A program made the position numbers and the translations under genes. Source: RXOA01 sp964547105 (lineage in GTDB: Bacteria > Bipolaricaulota > Bipolaricaulia > UBA7950 > UBA9294). From it: a DNA stretch of 54,201 bases. Below, piece after piece: positions 31,193-40,873 of the stretch. A model generated the notes under the pieces. That model saw only the letters and a list, made by a program, of their open reading frames with translations, did no database searches and was not told where the DNA came from. The stretch is taken from the NCBI GenBank assembly GCA_964547105.1, contig CAZJLO010000009.1:1-54201 (forward strand). Direction: 5' to 3'. The stretch's first letter is position 1. The number at the start of each line of letters is the position of its first letter.

Positions 31193-32521
31193 ATGCGCTA
31201 CATTCCGACAAGCGATGCCGATCGCAAACGGATGCTGTCGGCTATCGGCATGTCCACCCTTGATGAACTCTTCGCCGATATCCCACAGGAAATCCTTGCG
31301 CGAAACAAGCCGCTCGGCCTGAAGCCTCTTTCAGAACGAGAAGTCGCTTCCGAATTCTCGCGACTTGCCGGCAAGAATGCTTCGACACGATCGTTCTCGT
31401 CCTTCCAAGGGGGAGGAATCTACGATCACTACATCCCAGCCATCGTTCCGTACATCCTGTCCCGGAGCGAATTCGCCACGGCCTACACGCCGTATCAACC
31501 GGAAATCAGTCAGGGAACCCTGACATCAATGTTCGAGTTCCAAACGATGATCTGCGAACTCACCGGGATGGAGATTGCCAACGCCTCTTTGTATGACGGC
31601 GCGACAGCACTCGCTGAGGCAGCGCTGATGGCAGATCGCATCCGTCGCCGCAAGCGCATTGCCGTGTCAACCGCCTTGTTCGCCAGCGCAATGCGTGTTC
31701 TTCGGACGTACGCATGGGCGGCGGATATCGAATTGGTCGAGCTTCCGCTTGCGGCAGACGGCCGCACCTCGTTCGATCATCTACCGGAAACGCTATCGGC
31801 GCTTATTGTCCAGTCCCCCAATGCACTGGGGGTGATCGAGGATCTTCGGGGCGTAAAGAAGATGCTTGGAGATGCGCTTCTTGTTGTGTCGGCGAATCCA
31901 CTCTCGCTGGCGGTCCTCGAAACGCCGGCAGCCATCGGCGCCGACATTGTCGTCGGCGAAGGTCAGCCGCTCGGCCTTGCTGCTTCGTACGGAGGCCCGC
32001 TGCTGGGCCTGTTCGCAACGCAACAGCAATACATACGCCAGACACCCGGAAGGATCGCCGGTCAAACGCTGGATATCGATGGCCGTGTCGGATACACAAT
32101 GACTGCCCAGACGCGGGAACAGCACATTCGTCGACAGCGGGCGACGTCGAATATCTGTACCAATTCAGCGCTCTGCGCTCTTGCAGCCACCATCTATGTC
32201 GCCAGCCTGGGAGCGGTCGGCCTTGCCCAATTGGCCTCGCTCAATGCGCGACGCGCTCATGATCTGTGTCAGAGATTAGAGCAGATCCCCGGAGTCTCCC
32301 GCCTGTTCTCTGCGCCGTTCTTCAACGAATTCACCGTGGGCGTGTCAGGCGATCCATCCCAGATTCGCCTCGCACTCCAGCAGCGAGGCTTCCTGATCGA
32401 CAACCCGGAGGAGCTTCGCTTGATCGGTGTCGACGGCGCCGTTCGTGTCGCCGTCACGGAAAAGCGAACGGATGAGGAACTGGAGCAATTCGTGCGTGCG
32501 TTCGAGGAGGCTCAAGCCTGA
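31193..32521 (+). CDS. gcvPA: Glycine dehydrogenase (decarboxylating) subunit 1
   Basis: The non-PLP-lysine half of the split P protein: MRYIPTSDADRKRMLSAIG at the start, FQGGGIYDHYIPAIVPYILS, AYTPYQPEISQGTLTSMFEF and GRVGYTMTAQTREQHIRRQ. At 442 residues it is the normal length for the two-subunit form. It follows gcvH by 11 bases and overlaps gcvPB by one base (TGATG), favouring equal synthesis of both subunits of the heterotetramer. Confidence 0.96.
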   Translation: MRYIPTSDADRKRMLSAIGMSTLDELFADIPQEILARNKPLGLKPLSEREVASEFSRLAGKNASTRSFSSFQGGGIYDHYIPAIVPYILSRSEFATAYTPYQPEISQGTLTSMFEFQTMICELTGMEIANASLYDGATALAEAALMADRIRRRKRIAVSTALFASAMRVLRTYAWAADIELVELPLAADGRTSFDHLPETLSALIVQSPNALGVIEDLRGVKKMLGDALLVVSANPLSLAVLETPAAIGADIVVGEGQPLGLAASYGGPLLGLFATQQQYIRQTPGRIAGQTLDIDGRVGYTMTAQTREQHIRRQRATSNICTNSALCALAATIYVASLGAVGLAQLASLNARRAHDLCQRLEQIPGVSRLFSAPFFNEFTVGVSGDPSQIRLALQQRGFLIDNPEELRLIGVDGAVRVAVTEKRTDEELEQFVRAFEEAQA

Positions 32522-33951
32522 TGGCCACCATTTTCGATCTTCCATCTCTGTGCCCTGTTGATCAACATCCTGATCAGGACAGCGGTATCCCCGATCTGGA
32601 TCCCGGCCTTGCCCGAAGCCAAGCTCCGCGGATCCCCACTCTTGCCGAGCCGCAGATTGCCAGGCACTACACTCGGCTTTCGCGAATGAACTACGGTGTC
32701 GATGATGGGCTTTATCCTTTGGGAAGCTGCACGATGAAATACAACCCGAAGCTGCACGAGCAACTTGCGGGAATGGCGGAATTCGCATCCATCCACCCGG
32801 GAACCCCACCCGATCTCGCACAAGGGACACTCGCCGCGCTCCACCGCATGTCCGAGCTGCTCGCGGGAGTCGCAGGCATGTCGGCGGTCACGCTGCAACC
32901 TTCCGCCGGCGCGCATGGCGAGCTCACCGGAATGTTTCTCATCAAGCGATTCTTCGACGCTCAAGGAGAGAGCGGTCGCGACACGATCATCCTGACCGAC
33001 TCGGCACACGGGACCAATCCCGCATCGGCTGCCCTCGCCGGATTCAAGGTCTCCGAGCTGAAGTCGCTTCCCGACGGCACCGTCGATCTCGATGCGCTGT
33101 CGGCAGCCCTTGATGATCATACAGCGGGGATCATGCTAACGGTTCCCAATACGTTGGGACTGTTCGAGCCGCTCATCGAAGAGATCACGGCACGAGTTCA
33201 CAACGCTGGCGGTCTCTGCTACTTCGACGGCGCCAATCTGAATTCGTACATCGGTCGCGCACGACCGGGGGATATGGGAGCCGACATTTTTCATTTCAAC
33301 CTTCATAAGACGCTCTCGACACCTCACGGCGGCGGTGGACCGGGATCCGGTCCCGTAGCGGTCACCGAGCGCCTTGCGCCATTCCTTCCCGTTCCCCGCA
33401 TCCGGCGTGACGGCGAGCGGTACGCTCTGGATTGGAACGCCGATCAATCGATCGGAAGCGTCCACCCCTATTTCGGCAATGTCGGCGTCATTCTGAAGGC
33501 CCTCGCCTATCTCCTACGCCTCGGCGACCTCGGGTTGGCCGAAGTCAGCGCTCATGCATGTCTTCACGCCAACTACCTTCAGCAGCGGCTGAAGGGCACG
33601 TACACGCTTCCTCATGATCGACTCTGCAAGCATGAGTTCGTCCTCTCCGGCGAAGGTCTTGCCGAAGGCGTGTCGACAACCGATATCGGCAAACGGCTCA
33701 TTGACTTCGGGTTCCACCCACCGACCGTGTACTTCCCATTGATCGTCCACGAAGCGTTGATGATCGAGCCAACGGAGACTGAGACCAAGGCATCTCTGGA
33801 TGCGTTCGCCGATGCGATGCTGGCAATCGCCGATGAAGCTCGAAATCACCCGGAACGGCTCCACGATGCGCCGGCCTCCACGCCGGTCCGCCGACTTGAT
33901 CAGACACGGGCGGCTCGTGAACCGATTCTGCGTTACGATTTCGGAGATTAG
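32521..33951 (+). CDS. gcvPB: Glycine dehydrogenase (decarboxylating) subunit 2
   Basis: The PLP-binding half of the split P protein. The PLP lysine is Lys263 in HFNLHKTLSTPHGGG, followed by GPGSGPVAV. Other family blocks are LARHYTRLSRMNYGVD-like text (RHYTRLSRMNYGVDDGLYP), SCTMKYNPKLHE and DSAHGTNPASAA. It is 476 residues. It is the last gene of the operon and is convergent with glmM; a long inverted repeat fills the gap between them. Confidence 0.96.
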   Translation: MATIFDLPSLCPVDQHPDQDSGIPDLDPGLARSQAPRIPTLAEPQIARHYTRLSRMNYGVDDGLYPLGSCTMKYNPKLHEQLAGMAEFASIHPGTPPDLAQGTLAALHRMSELLAGVAGMSAVTLQPSAGAHGELTGMFLIKRFFDAQGESGRDTIILTDSAHGTNPASAALAGFKVSELKSLPDGTVDLDALSAALDDHTAGIMLTVPNTLGLFEPLIEEITARVHNAGGLCYFDGANLNSYIGRARPGDMGADIFHFNLHKTLSTPHGGGGPGSGPVAVTERLAPFLPVPRIRRDGERYALDWNADQSIGSVHPYFGNVGVILKALAYLLRLGDLGLAEVSAHACLHANYLQQRLKGTYTLPHDRLCKHEFVLSGEGLAEGVSTTDIGKRLIDFGFHPPTVYFPLIVHEALMIEPTETETKASLDAFADAMLAIADEARNHPERLHDAPASTPVRRLDQTRAAREPILRYDFGD

Positions 33952-33975
33952 GACTGCACCAACGTCAGGGTCAGC

Positions 33976-34047
33976 CAGGCCGGCAGCTGGAAAAGGGAGG
34001 CGGAACCGCATCCTTCGCTGAAGCGTCCATCGACATCTGCCGGCCTG
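33976..34047. terminator. Bidirectional hairpin between convergent gcvPB and glmM
   Basis: The arms CAGGCCGGCAG (33976-33986) and CTGCCGGCCTG (34037-34047) are perfect 11-base complements bracketing 50 bases, which hold smaller hairpins (GCGG-aa-CCGC and CTTC-gct-GAAG). The repeat exactly fills the space between the two stop codons, suggesting a shared bidirectional terminator or an mRNA 3'-end stabiliser. There is no U-run. Confidence 0.55.
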
Positions 34048-35376
34048 CTAAGCGATGAGCTGCTCGAGTCTTTTTCCTACCCGCAAGTACGTCGCTTCCG
34101 CAGCATCCGCCTGATCCGCTTCCACAAGGATCCGAACCCGCGGCTGCGTACCGGACGGGCGCACCAACAGCCGTCCGGCATCTCCCAGCCGCGCCGCTTC
34201 TTCTTCGATGATGGTTCGGACAGCGCATCGAGCGACAAATGCATGAGGGTTGGCCACCGTAAGGTTGCCCTTGATCTGAGGATGCCGCTCAATACGAGCT
34301 GCAAGACACCCCAACGATTCGCCAAGATCGTGCGCGATCTCCAGCATCTTGACCGCAGTCAGAATCCCATCGCCGGTCAGCGAGTGATCCCTGAAGATGA
34401 TGTGCCCGGATTGCTCTCCGCCGATCTTCGCTCCCAGTCGTCGCATCTCCCATGCAACGTTGCGATCCCCGACATCGGTACGCAGAAGGCGCACGCCGCA
34501 CTTTTCCAACGTTCTTGCCAAGCCCTGATTGGTCATCACGGTTGCGACGACGACCTTCGGCAACAGCCGTCTCCTGTCCGCGTAGTAGCATGCGGCGATC
34601 CCGAGGATCGTGTCGCCATCGATGATCGTTCCATCCTCAGCCACCAGGAGAACACGGTCCCCGTCGCCATCGAAAGCGATTCCCAGATCGGCCCCGTGTT
34701 CGGCCACGGCCGCCTGCAACGGGCCAAGATCCGAGGTGCCACAGGCCTGGTTGATCCTCTCCCCGATGGGTTCGGTATGGAGCTCGATCACCGTCGCGTT
34801 GAGATGACGAAAGACACGCGGCGCAATGGCGCTTGTCGCCCCATAGGCGCAATCGACCACGATGGATGCCCCGCCAAGATCAATCTCATCAATCTCAATG
34901 CTCCCGGCGAGAAACGCCGCATATCGCTCGGCTGCGGCATCGACCTGGGAGATTCTCCCGATCGCGCCGCTCCGCCGAGGTTCACCCGCCATCGCTCGCT
35001 CGATCTCCTCTTCCACATCCAGAGGCAGCTTCATTCCGTCGCCCGAAAACAGCTTGATGCCGTTGTCCTCGGGTGGATTGTGGGACGCGGAGACCACCGC
35101 ACCATGGTCGGCGATCTCGTCCTTGATCAGGAAGGAAATGGCCGGAGTCGGTACCACGCCGGCAAGCAGAACATCTAGGCCGCATGATGCAAACCCAACG
35201 GCAAGCGCCTTCTCAAGAAGCGGCCCGCTCACGCGCGTATCGCGACCGATCACAACCTTGTTTGCCGGATGCGGGATCGTCGCCGCCGCTGCCTGGCCAA
35301 GACGCACAACCAACTCCGGCGTAAGGTCCACGTTGGCCACGCCGCGAACTCCATCCGTTCCGAACAGTCTTGTCAA
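34048..35376 (-). CDS. glmM: Phosphoglucosamine mutase
   Basis: GlmM interconverts glucosamine 6- and 1-phosphate for UDP-GlcNAc synthesis. RLFGTDGVRGVAN opens the protein; the phosphoserine loop is VVSASHNPPEDNGIK, the metal loop AFDGDGDRVLLV, the sugar loop GGEQSGHII and the phosphate-binding RPSGTQPRVRI. I prefer a TTG start at 35376: it has GGAGG five bases upstream, overlaps the previous stop as TTGA, and yields the usual N-terminus (442 residues). The ATG at 35388 is an alternative. Confidence 0.95.
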   Translation of the reverse strand: MTRLFGTDGVRGVANVDLTPELVVRLGQAAAATIPHPANKVVIGRDTRVSGPLLEKALAVGFASCGLDVLLAGVVPTPAISFLIKDEIADHGAVVSASHNPPEDNGIKLFSGDGMKLPLDVEEEIERAMAGEPRRSGAIGRISQVDAAAERYAAFLAGSIEIDEIDLGGASIVVDCAYGATSAIAPRVFRHLNATVIELHTEPIGERINQACGTSDLGPLQAAVAEHGADLGIAFDGDGDRVLLVAEDGTIIDGDTILGIAACYYADRRRLLPKVVVATVMTNQGLARTLEKCGVRLLRTDVGDRNVAWEMRRLGAKIGGEQSGHIIFRDHSLTGDGILTAVKMLEIAHDLGESLGCLAARIERHPQIKGNLTVANPHAFVARCAVRTIIEEEAARLGDAGRLLVRPSGTQPRVRILVEADQADAAEATYLRVGKRLEQLIA

Positions 35377-35846
35377 ACGATCCTCCATCCGCCCTGGATC
35401 AGGAACAGCGGCGCCGTCAGAAACGACGGGTAGAGGAATTCGAGCCCCGCGCCGAACATCCATCCGCTGTCGCCACCGTATCGCTGATTGAGCCCGGCGC
35501 CGAAGCACAGATCTGCATCGCCTCTAGTACCGTTGAAGGTGGGGTTCTGGAACAGCGCGACTGCAAACGCCAAATGGGTCGTCCCCGTGCCTCCATCTGC
35601 TCCAACCGGCAGCAACACGGCGCCCTGCAAGATGGCCGCTCCCGATCGGGAGATCATCAGCGAGATTTGCGTCCAGCCGATCTTGCCGGAGATTCCAACT
35701 TCGACTCCCAGAAGCACCGGCGTACGAGATGGAGAGACAGAGAGACTTATTCCCACTTCGTTGATAACGGAGCCGGCCGTCAACGCCAGGCTTGCTACGG
35801 CAAGAAGAACCAGAGACATGCCCAATCCCACGATGATCTGCTTCAT
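35373..35846 (-). CDS. Small secreted, probably beta-barrel-like protein of unknown function
   Basis: The 157-residue product has a signal peptide (MKQIIVGLGMSLVLLAVASLALTA) and then alternating hydrophobic/polar strands (VNEVGISLSVS-like text, HLAFAVALFQNPTF, WMFGAGLEFLYPSF), ending FLIQGGWRIV. The Gly-rich strand pattern recalls a short outer-membrane barrel or beta-sheet surface protein, but I recognise no family. No ribosome-binding site is seen before the ATG. It overlaps glmM (TTGA) and follows the CsgG-like protein gene by 40 bases. Confidence 0.65.
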   Translation of the reverse strand: MKQIIVGLGMSLVLLAVASLALTAGSVINEVGISLSVSPSRTPVLLGVEVGISGKIGWTQISLMISRSGAAILQGAVLLPVGADGGTGTTHLAFAVALFQNPTFNGTRGDADLCFGAGLNQRYGGDSGWMFGAGLEFLYPSFLTAPLFLIQGGWRIV

Positions 35847-35886
35847 GGCATGCAGTGTAACCGTCTCGCCACGTCCGGGCGAACAG

Positions 35887-37548
35887 TTACTGCCCTACGC
35901 GACGCACAACGTCTCCGATCTCAATGTCGAACCCAGACAGAAACTGCGCATATGAAGCCAGATCGCGTACGTCATAGATGATAATTTCGCCTTTGACATC
36001 AAGCTCGTCAAACGCAAGCACATCTCCAGTGGTTGGATCGGTGACCAGATTGGAGACTTCGAGGACTTCAAAAACGTCTCCCACGCCTACACCGCGGGTT
36101 ACGCCAACGTTGATCGCGATCTTGCCACCGGGAAGAAGCTGAGCGACACGGCCTTGCAGCAATCCCGGTTCGGGAAACCCTCGCGAGAGAGAAAACGCGT
36201 TTGCTTCGGCTCTGGAGGCAGTGGCGGCAATTCGATCGCCAACCCCATCCGCCGCCGTCTTGATCGACTCGGTCAATCCGGCGCTCAAGTCGTTCAGTCC
36301 ACGACTGAGCACGCTCCCCATCAACGTACTGCGAAACGCCTCCGTTCCAACCGTCACTTCTTCAGAGATAGAGAGCGAGAACCCGTTTGACTGAACGACG
36401 AACCAAGCTTCATCAAGGATCGATCCGTCTCGGCGAAGCCGAACGCTGTAGACACCCGGAATGACGGATTCGCCCGCCAGTCCGCGCTGATCCCATTCCC
36501 ATTCTCCGCACTCCCCTGCCCCAATGTATTCCGACCCTCGCCAGCTGACAAACTCGCCGATCGATGACACGATCTCGACATCCATCCAGCCTCCTGGGCC
36601 GGAATTCGAGTATCCGACGCGCACCGGCTGTCCCCAAGAGTACTCCTCGCGATCGGTGCGCAGCCCGCCCCCGCAAATTTCGTTTGCCGGGCGGAGCCAG
36701 TCTAGAAGCCAGCCGAGATCGATTGACAATCCCGTGTCACCTTCCTCTTGCTGCCAACTCTCGACGGAAGCAACAAGCGCCTGGTCTTCCACTGCATATA
36801 CATGCGCCTCGATTCCAACTTCCACGGAAGCGCTGCTCAGACTGAGCACGCCAAGGCTGAAAGCTCTCTGGGCGAGGGAGAATTGCCGAACGTCACCGAG
36901 CACAAGAAGATCCGCGCCCAGAATGGAAGACGCCGCCACCAGCCCAGGAAAGGACAGCGTATCAAGTTGCCTCTCCTGCAACACCTGGCGCATTTCCTCG
37001 GGTCGTAGCACGCGGAATCCGATCTCCTCAAGCCGAGAAGCCACCGATGCTGCCACCCCATCACTGACGTTGACAAACCCCGATCCGCTTGAATCCTGGA
37101 ACGGAGCGACAGCAATGCGAAGATCCCGGAGCAACGCCTCATTGGGTCCGAGCTGAACAAGCAGCGTAGCGACTTCTAGATTGTTCGTCTCGCGCGTCTC
37201 GTCAATCCGATCGAATGGTTCATCCGCCACGACCGTCAGCGTGTGAATCCCTACGCTGGCGACCCACTCCGTTTCGACCCAGAGACCGTCATCGGCTCCC
37301 AGACCACTGGGGACGATCATCGATGTCAGATGTTCCCCATTGACGGAGGCCGAAACATGGAACGGGAACGATGTGGCGTCTTCGCCCACGTTGATCACAT
37401 AAGCGGATACAAGCACGACATCTCCGGAAACGGGATGCGCCGGTTCGATGTTGATATCGCCGATCACCAGATCGGGCGAAGCCACGGCGGAAAAGGATGC
37501 TCCAAGCGTCATCAACACAACGATCAGCTGCATCCATCGATGCGGCAA
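35887..37548 (-). CDS. Secreted multidomain protein: CARDB, CsgG/TolB-N-like, intracellular-proteinase-inhibitor-like, FlgT-C-like
   Basis: After a signal peptide (MQLIVVLMTLGASFSAVA) the 553-residue protein shows a CARDB beta-sandwich (about 25-135, ASVNGEHL to ETNNLEVA). Next is a CsgG/TolB-N-like domain (about 140-265: LRIAVAPFQDSSGSG, RLEEIGFRVLRPEEM, ADLLVLGDVRQFSL). A BsuPI-like domain (about 290-385: VRVGYSNSGPGGWMDVEIVS, GECGEWEWDQRGL) and a C-terminal segment (about 450-550: GRVAQLLPGGKIAINVGVTR, VGDVFEVLEV) resembling FlgT-C follow. The start is a TTG at 37548 with GGAGAGGAGG upstream; a GTG 10 codons earlier is less likely. It may act in envelope assembly. Domain calls are by pattern only. 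Confidence 0.7.
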   Translation of the reverse strand: MPHRWMQLIVVLMTLGASFSAVASPDLVIGDINIEPAHPVSGDVVLVSAYVINVGEDATSFPFHVSASVNGEHLTSMIVPSGLGADDGLWVETEWVASVGIHTLTVVADEPFDRIDETRETNNLEVATLLVQLGPNEALLRDLRIAVAPFQDSSGSGFVNVSDGVAASVASRLEEIGFRVLRPEEMRQVLQERQLDTLSFPGLVAASSILGADLLVLGDVRQFSLAQRAFSLGVLSLSSASVEVGIEAHVYAVEDQALVASVESWQQEEGDTGLSIDLGWLLDWLRPANEICGGGLRTDREEYSWGQPVRVGYSNSGPGGWMDVEIVSSIGEFVSWRGSEYIGAGECGEWEWDQRGLAGESVIPGVYSVRLRRDGSILDEAWFVVQSNGFSLSISEEVTVGTEAFRSTLMGSVLSRGLNDLSAGLTESIKTAADGVGDRIAATASRAEANAFSLSRGFPEPGLLQGRVAQLLPGGKIAINVGVTRGVGVGDVFEVLEVSNLVTDPTTGDVLAFDELDVKGEIIIYDVRDLASYAQFLSGFDIEIGDVVRRVGQ

Positions 37549-37632
37549 TGCATGCCTCCTCTCCGTATCCCTATCCACAGATTCCAGTAGATATACACGT
37601 GATATGGGGCGAAGTTTCGCTGTCAGGAGTTT

Positions 37633-40374
37633 CTAGAGATCACTCCAATTCGATCCACTTGCGACGGTCACCTCCAGCGGAACCCGTAGCACCATCACCG
37701 ACTCCATCTCATGGCGGATCGTCTCCGTGACGCGATCGACATCGGCACTCGCAGCCTCAAACACAAGTTCATCGTGAATCTGAAGGAGCATCGCGGCGGG
37801 TAGATCGGCCTCCTCAGCAAGGGTGTCCAGACGAAGCATCGCCAGTTTGATCAGATCCGCGGCGCTTCCTTGGATCGGCGTGTTGATCGCGTTCCGGCGA
37901 TCGTAGTTGCGTACGGCAACGTTGCGCGATTCGAGATTGGGAAGAGGCCGTCGGCGCCCCAGGATCGTCTCCGCGTACCCGGTTCGGATCGCTCGCTCCA
38001 CAAGTTCGCCCATGAATTCTTTGGCCCGCGGATAGGCGACGTAGAAGCGATCGATGAATTTCTTCGCTTCACTATTGGACGTTCCAAGCTGCCTCGCCAG
38101 ACCAAACGGGCTAATCCCGTAGATAATCCCGAAGTTGATCCGCTTGGCCGCGGATCGCAGTTTGTCCGTGACCCGTCCCGGCGCCATTCCGAAGACGTGG
38201 GCCGCCGTCAGGCGATGGAGATCTTGCCCGGAAGCGAACGCATCGATCAGCCTCTCGTCCTCCGACAAGTGCGCAAGAAGACGCAGTTCGATCTGCGAGT
38301 AGTCGGCCGCGATGAGTTTGAATCCTGGTTCGGCGACAAATGCGCGCCGGATCCGTTCGCCCACGGGCGTCCTGACCGGGATATTCTGCAGATTCGGATC
38401 GGACGACGACAGCCGCCCCGTCGCAGTGGATGTCTGGTGAAACGACGTGTGGACCCGTCCTGTCTCGGGGTTGACGCAGAGCGGGAGCTTCTCGATGTAG
38501 GTCGTCAGAAGCTTCCGCAACTCCCGGTACTCCATCAGCTTCCCGGGCAACGGATGCTGTATAGCCAGCTCGGCGAGTACCTGAGCACTCGTCGAGGGGC
38601 CGGTCTTGGTTCGCTCGAGAACCGGAAGTCCCAATTCATCGAACAACACTTCGGCCACCTGCTTCGTCGAGCCTGGGTTGAACGGGTGCCCGGCAATCTC
38701 CGCCAGGTCGGCTTCGATGATTTCCAGTTCGTCCCGCAACGCCTTACGTTGCCGATCAAGTTCTCCGGCATCGACGCGAATACCACGCAATTCCATTCGC
38801 GCAAGCACGCGAATCAACGGCAATTCTACATCGTGAAACAGTGAAGAAAGGCCGATCGCTTCGAGACGCTCCAGCAATCGGGGCCTGAGCCGGCTCACGA
38901 TGTCCGCATCCTCGCAAGCGTACATCGCCGCTTGCTCCACGGGCACGGCGGCGAATTCTCCATCCTTTCCCGCCACATCGGCGAACTCCACCATTCGGTA
39001 GTCCAGCACGTCAAGGGCAATGCGACTCAGATTGTGCTGCCGTTGCTCGGGTCGCGTGAGGTGAGATGCGATCATCGCGTCAAACCCGACCGGCGGCATC
39101 TCGATCCCCGCGCGATGGAGCACCATCAAGTCGTATTTCAGATTCTGCCCGATCACCTCAATTTCCGGTCTGTCCAACGCCTTCTGGAGCTCGGAAAGGA
39201 CTATCGCAGCGGGCAGCTGCTCCGGTGCCTCCAACCCTCCGTGCCCCACGGGGATGTATGCCGCCGTGCATGGTCGCCAGGAGACGGAGACGCCGACGAT
39301 CTCCGCTCTCATCGCATCGCGACTCGTTGTCTCCAAGTCCACGGACAGCACCTTCGATAGGGCTGCCTCGCGGAACGTCTCCTCAAGCTGCTCGCCGCTG
39401 AGCACCGTGCGGTAGTCGATTTCTTCCCGCTGCACCTCGATCGTCTGTTCGGGTACTTCCTGCTTCAATCCCAGTTCGTCGATTACGCTGCGGAACTCCA
39501 GCCGGTCGAGAAGACGGACCAGCCCCGCGCCATCGACGCCTGTCGGGCGACACTGTTCAAGTTCCAACGGGCCGTAGACATTTCGATCAAGCGTCACGAG
39601 GCGCCGGGCAAGCTCCAGTGTTTCCCGGTGCTCCTCCAGCGCCGTCCGGGTTCGCACATTGCGAACCTCGCTGGATCTTCTCAGCAGATCATCGAGCGAT
39701 CCGAACTGCTCCAGCAGCTTCGTTGCGGTCTTCTCACCGATGCCGGGTACGCCGGGGATGTTGTCCGAACTGTCGCCGACAAGCGAAAGCCAGTCCACGA
39801 TCCTCTCGGGAAGCACCCCGTAGCGATCCTTCACGGATTGGGGATCGCACTCTTCGAATGCCTCTCTGCCTCGTCCGACAGGGCGAAGCAATCGGATATC
39901 CTGATCGACAAGTTGCGCAAGGTCCTTGTCGGAGGAGACGATCAAGCATTGCATCCCGCGAGCCGCAGCGCGGGAGACCATCGTCGCCAGAAGATCATCG
40001 GCTTCGATGCCCTCACATTCCCAAATCGGAACTCCCAGCACATCGAGGAGCTGATGAATGATCGGTAGCTGCGTAGCGAGGTCCTCGGGCATCGGTGATC
40101 GCGTCGCTTTGTAGGCATCGTAGAGTTCGTGCCGGAAGGTCTTTCCTCCGGCATCGAATGCCACGGACACATGACTCGATGGATAGGCCCGAAACGCCTT
40201 GGAGAGGAACTTCCAGAAACCGAATACGCCGTTGACCGGAACTCGATCGTGCGTCCGCAACTCGCGAATCGCGAAGTAGGCGCGATAGGCCATCGCGTGA
40301 CCGTCGACCACCAACAGACGCGACTCAATCCCGGTTTCCGGCCATCCGAACAGATCCTCATAGCTCACAGGCAT
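37633..40374 (-). CDS. polA: DNA polymerase I
   Basis: This 913-residue PolA has all three domains. The 5'-nuclease domain (1-300) shows LLVVDGHAMAYRAYFAIREL, WECEGIEADDLLATMV and GDSSDNIPGVPGIGEKTA. The 3'-5' exonuclease (about 330-510) keeps its acidic triad motifs SVDLETTS, GQNLKYDLM and YACEDADIV, so proofreading should work. The polymerase domain has DYSQIELRLLAHLS, RINFGIIYGIS and QIHDELVFE. The ATG at 40374 overlaps ruvC by 17 bases. It completes gaps in repair and lagging-strand synthesis. Confidence 0.96.
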   Translation of the reverse strand: MPVSYEDLFGWPETGIESRLLVVDGHAMAYRAYFAIRELRTHDRVPVNGVFGFWKFLSKAFRAYPSSHVSVAFDAGGKTFRHELYDAYKATRSPMPEDLATQLPIIHQLLDVLGVPIWECEGIEADDLLATMVSRAAARGMQCLIVSSDKDLAQLVDQDIRLLRPVGRGREAFEECDPQSVKDRYGVLPERIVDWLSLVGDSSDNIPGVPGIGEKTATKLLEQFGSLDDLLRRSSEVRNVRTRTALEEHRETLELARRLVTLDRNVYGPLELEQCRPTGVDGAGLVRLLDRLEFRSVIDELGLKQEVPEQTIEVQREEIDYRTVLSGEQLEETFREAALSKVLSVDLETTSRDAMRAEIVGVSVSWRPCTAAYIPVGHGGLEAPEQLPAAIVLSELQKALDRPEIEVIGQNLKYDLMVLHRAGIEMPPVGFDAMIASHLTRPEQRQHNLSRIALDVLDYRMVEFADVAGKDGEFAAVPVEQAAMYACEDADIVSRLRPRLLERLEAIGLSSLFHDVELPLIRVLARMELRGIRVDAGELDRQRKALRDELEIIEADLAEIAGHPFNPGSTKQVAEVLFDELGLPVLERTKTGPSTSAQVLAELAIQHPLPGKLMEYRELRKLLTTYIEKLPLCVNPETGRVHTSFHQTSTATGRLSSSDPNLQNIPVRTPVGERIRRAFVAEPGFKLIAADYSQIELRLLAHLSEDERLIDAFASGQDLHRLTAAHVFGMAPGRVTDKLRSAAKRINFGIIYGISPFGLARQLGTSNSEAKKFIDRFYVAYPRAKEFMGELVERAIRTGYAETILGRRRPLPNLESRNVAVRNYDRRNAINTPIQGSAADLIKLAMLRLDTLAEEADLPAAMLLQIHDELVFEAASADVDRVTETIRHEMESVMVLRVPLEVTVASGSNWSDL

Positions 40375-40873
40375 CGTTCCGCACCCCCCCTCGGAGTAGA
40401 TCGTCATCGCGAAGGAAGCACAATGCCAGCGCCAATCCGTCGGCCATGTCATCGGGGCGGGGGAGCTCCCGCAACTGGAGTTGCTGCTGAACCATCGCCT
40501 GCACCTGGGCCTTGTTCGCGCGCCCGTACCCGGTGATCCTCTTCTTCACTTGGAGCGGCGTGTATCCGCGAATCGGGAGCCCGCAAATCGCCGTGAGCAA
40601 CGCGCCTCGAGTTTCCGCTGTCATCATCGCCGTCTTGCTGTTGGTCGCGAAGAACACCTCTTCGATCGCCACACCACCCGGCTGATACGTCTTGACCAAC
40701 TCGCGGACTTCGTCGTGCAACATCTTTAGCCGCTCAGAGCGAAGCATCTCCTTGCCCGTCGTCAAGACGCCTCCGGCAAGAACGTGAACTTTCCTGCCTT
40801 CGCGAACGACGACGCCGTACCCGGTCGTCGCCAACCCCGGGTCAAGTCCCAATGCAACGACGCTCCGGGTCAT
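40358..40873 (-). CDS. ruvC: Crossover junction endodeoxyribonuclease RuvC
   Basis: RuvC resolves Holliday junctions. The four acidic residues lie in ALGLDPGLATTGYG (Asp), VAIEEVFFATN (Glu) and PDDMADGLALAL (two Asp). YTPLQVKKRITGYGRANKAQ is the usual DNA-binding segment. The 171-residue length is normal when the ATG at 40873 is used; it overlaps the upstream stop as ATGA. RuvA and RuvB are not in the window. Confidence 0.95.
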   Translation of the reverse strand: MTRSVVALGLDPGLATTGYGVVVREGRKVHVLAGGVLTTGKEMLRSERLKMLHDEVRELVKTYQPGGVAIEEVFFATNSKTAMMTAETRGALLTAICGLPIRGYTPLQVKKRITGYGRANKAQVQAMVQQQLQLRELPRPDDMADGLALALCFLRDDDLLRGGVRNDACEL

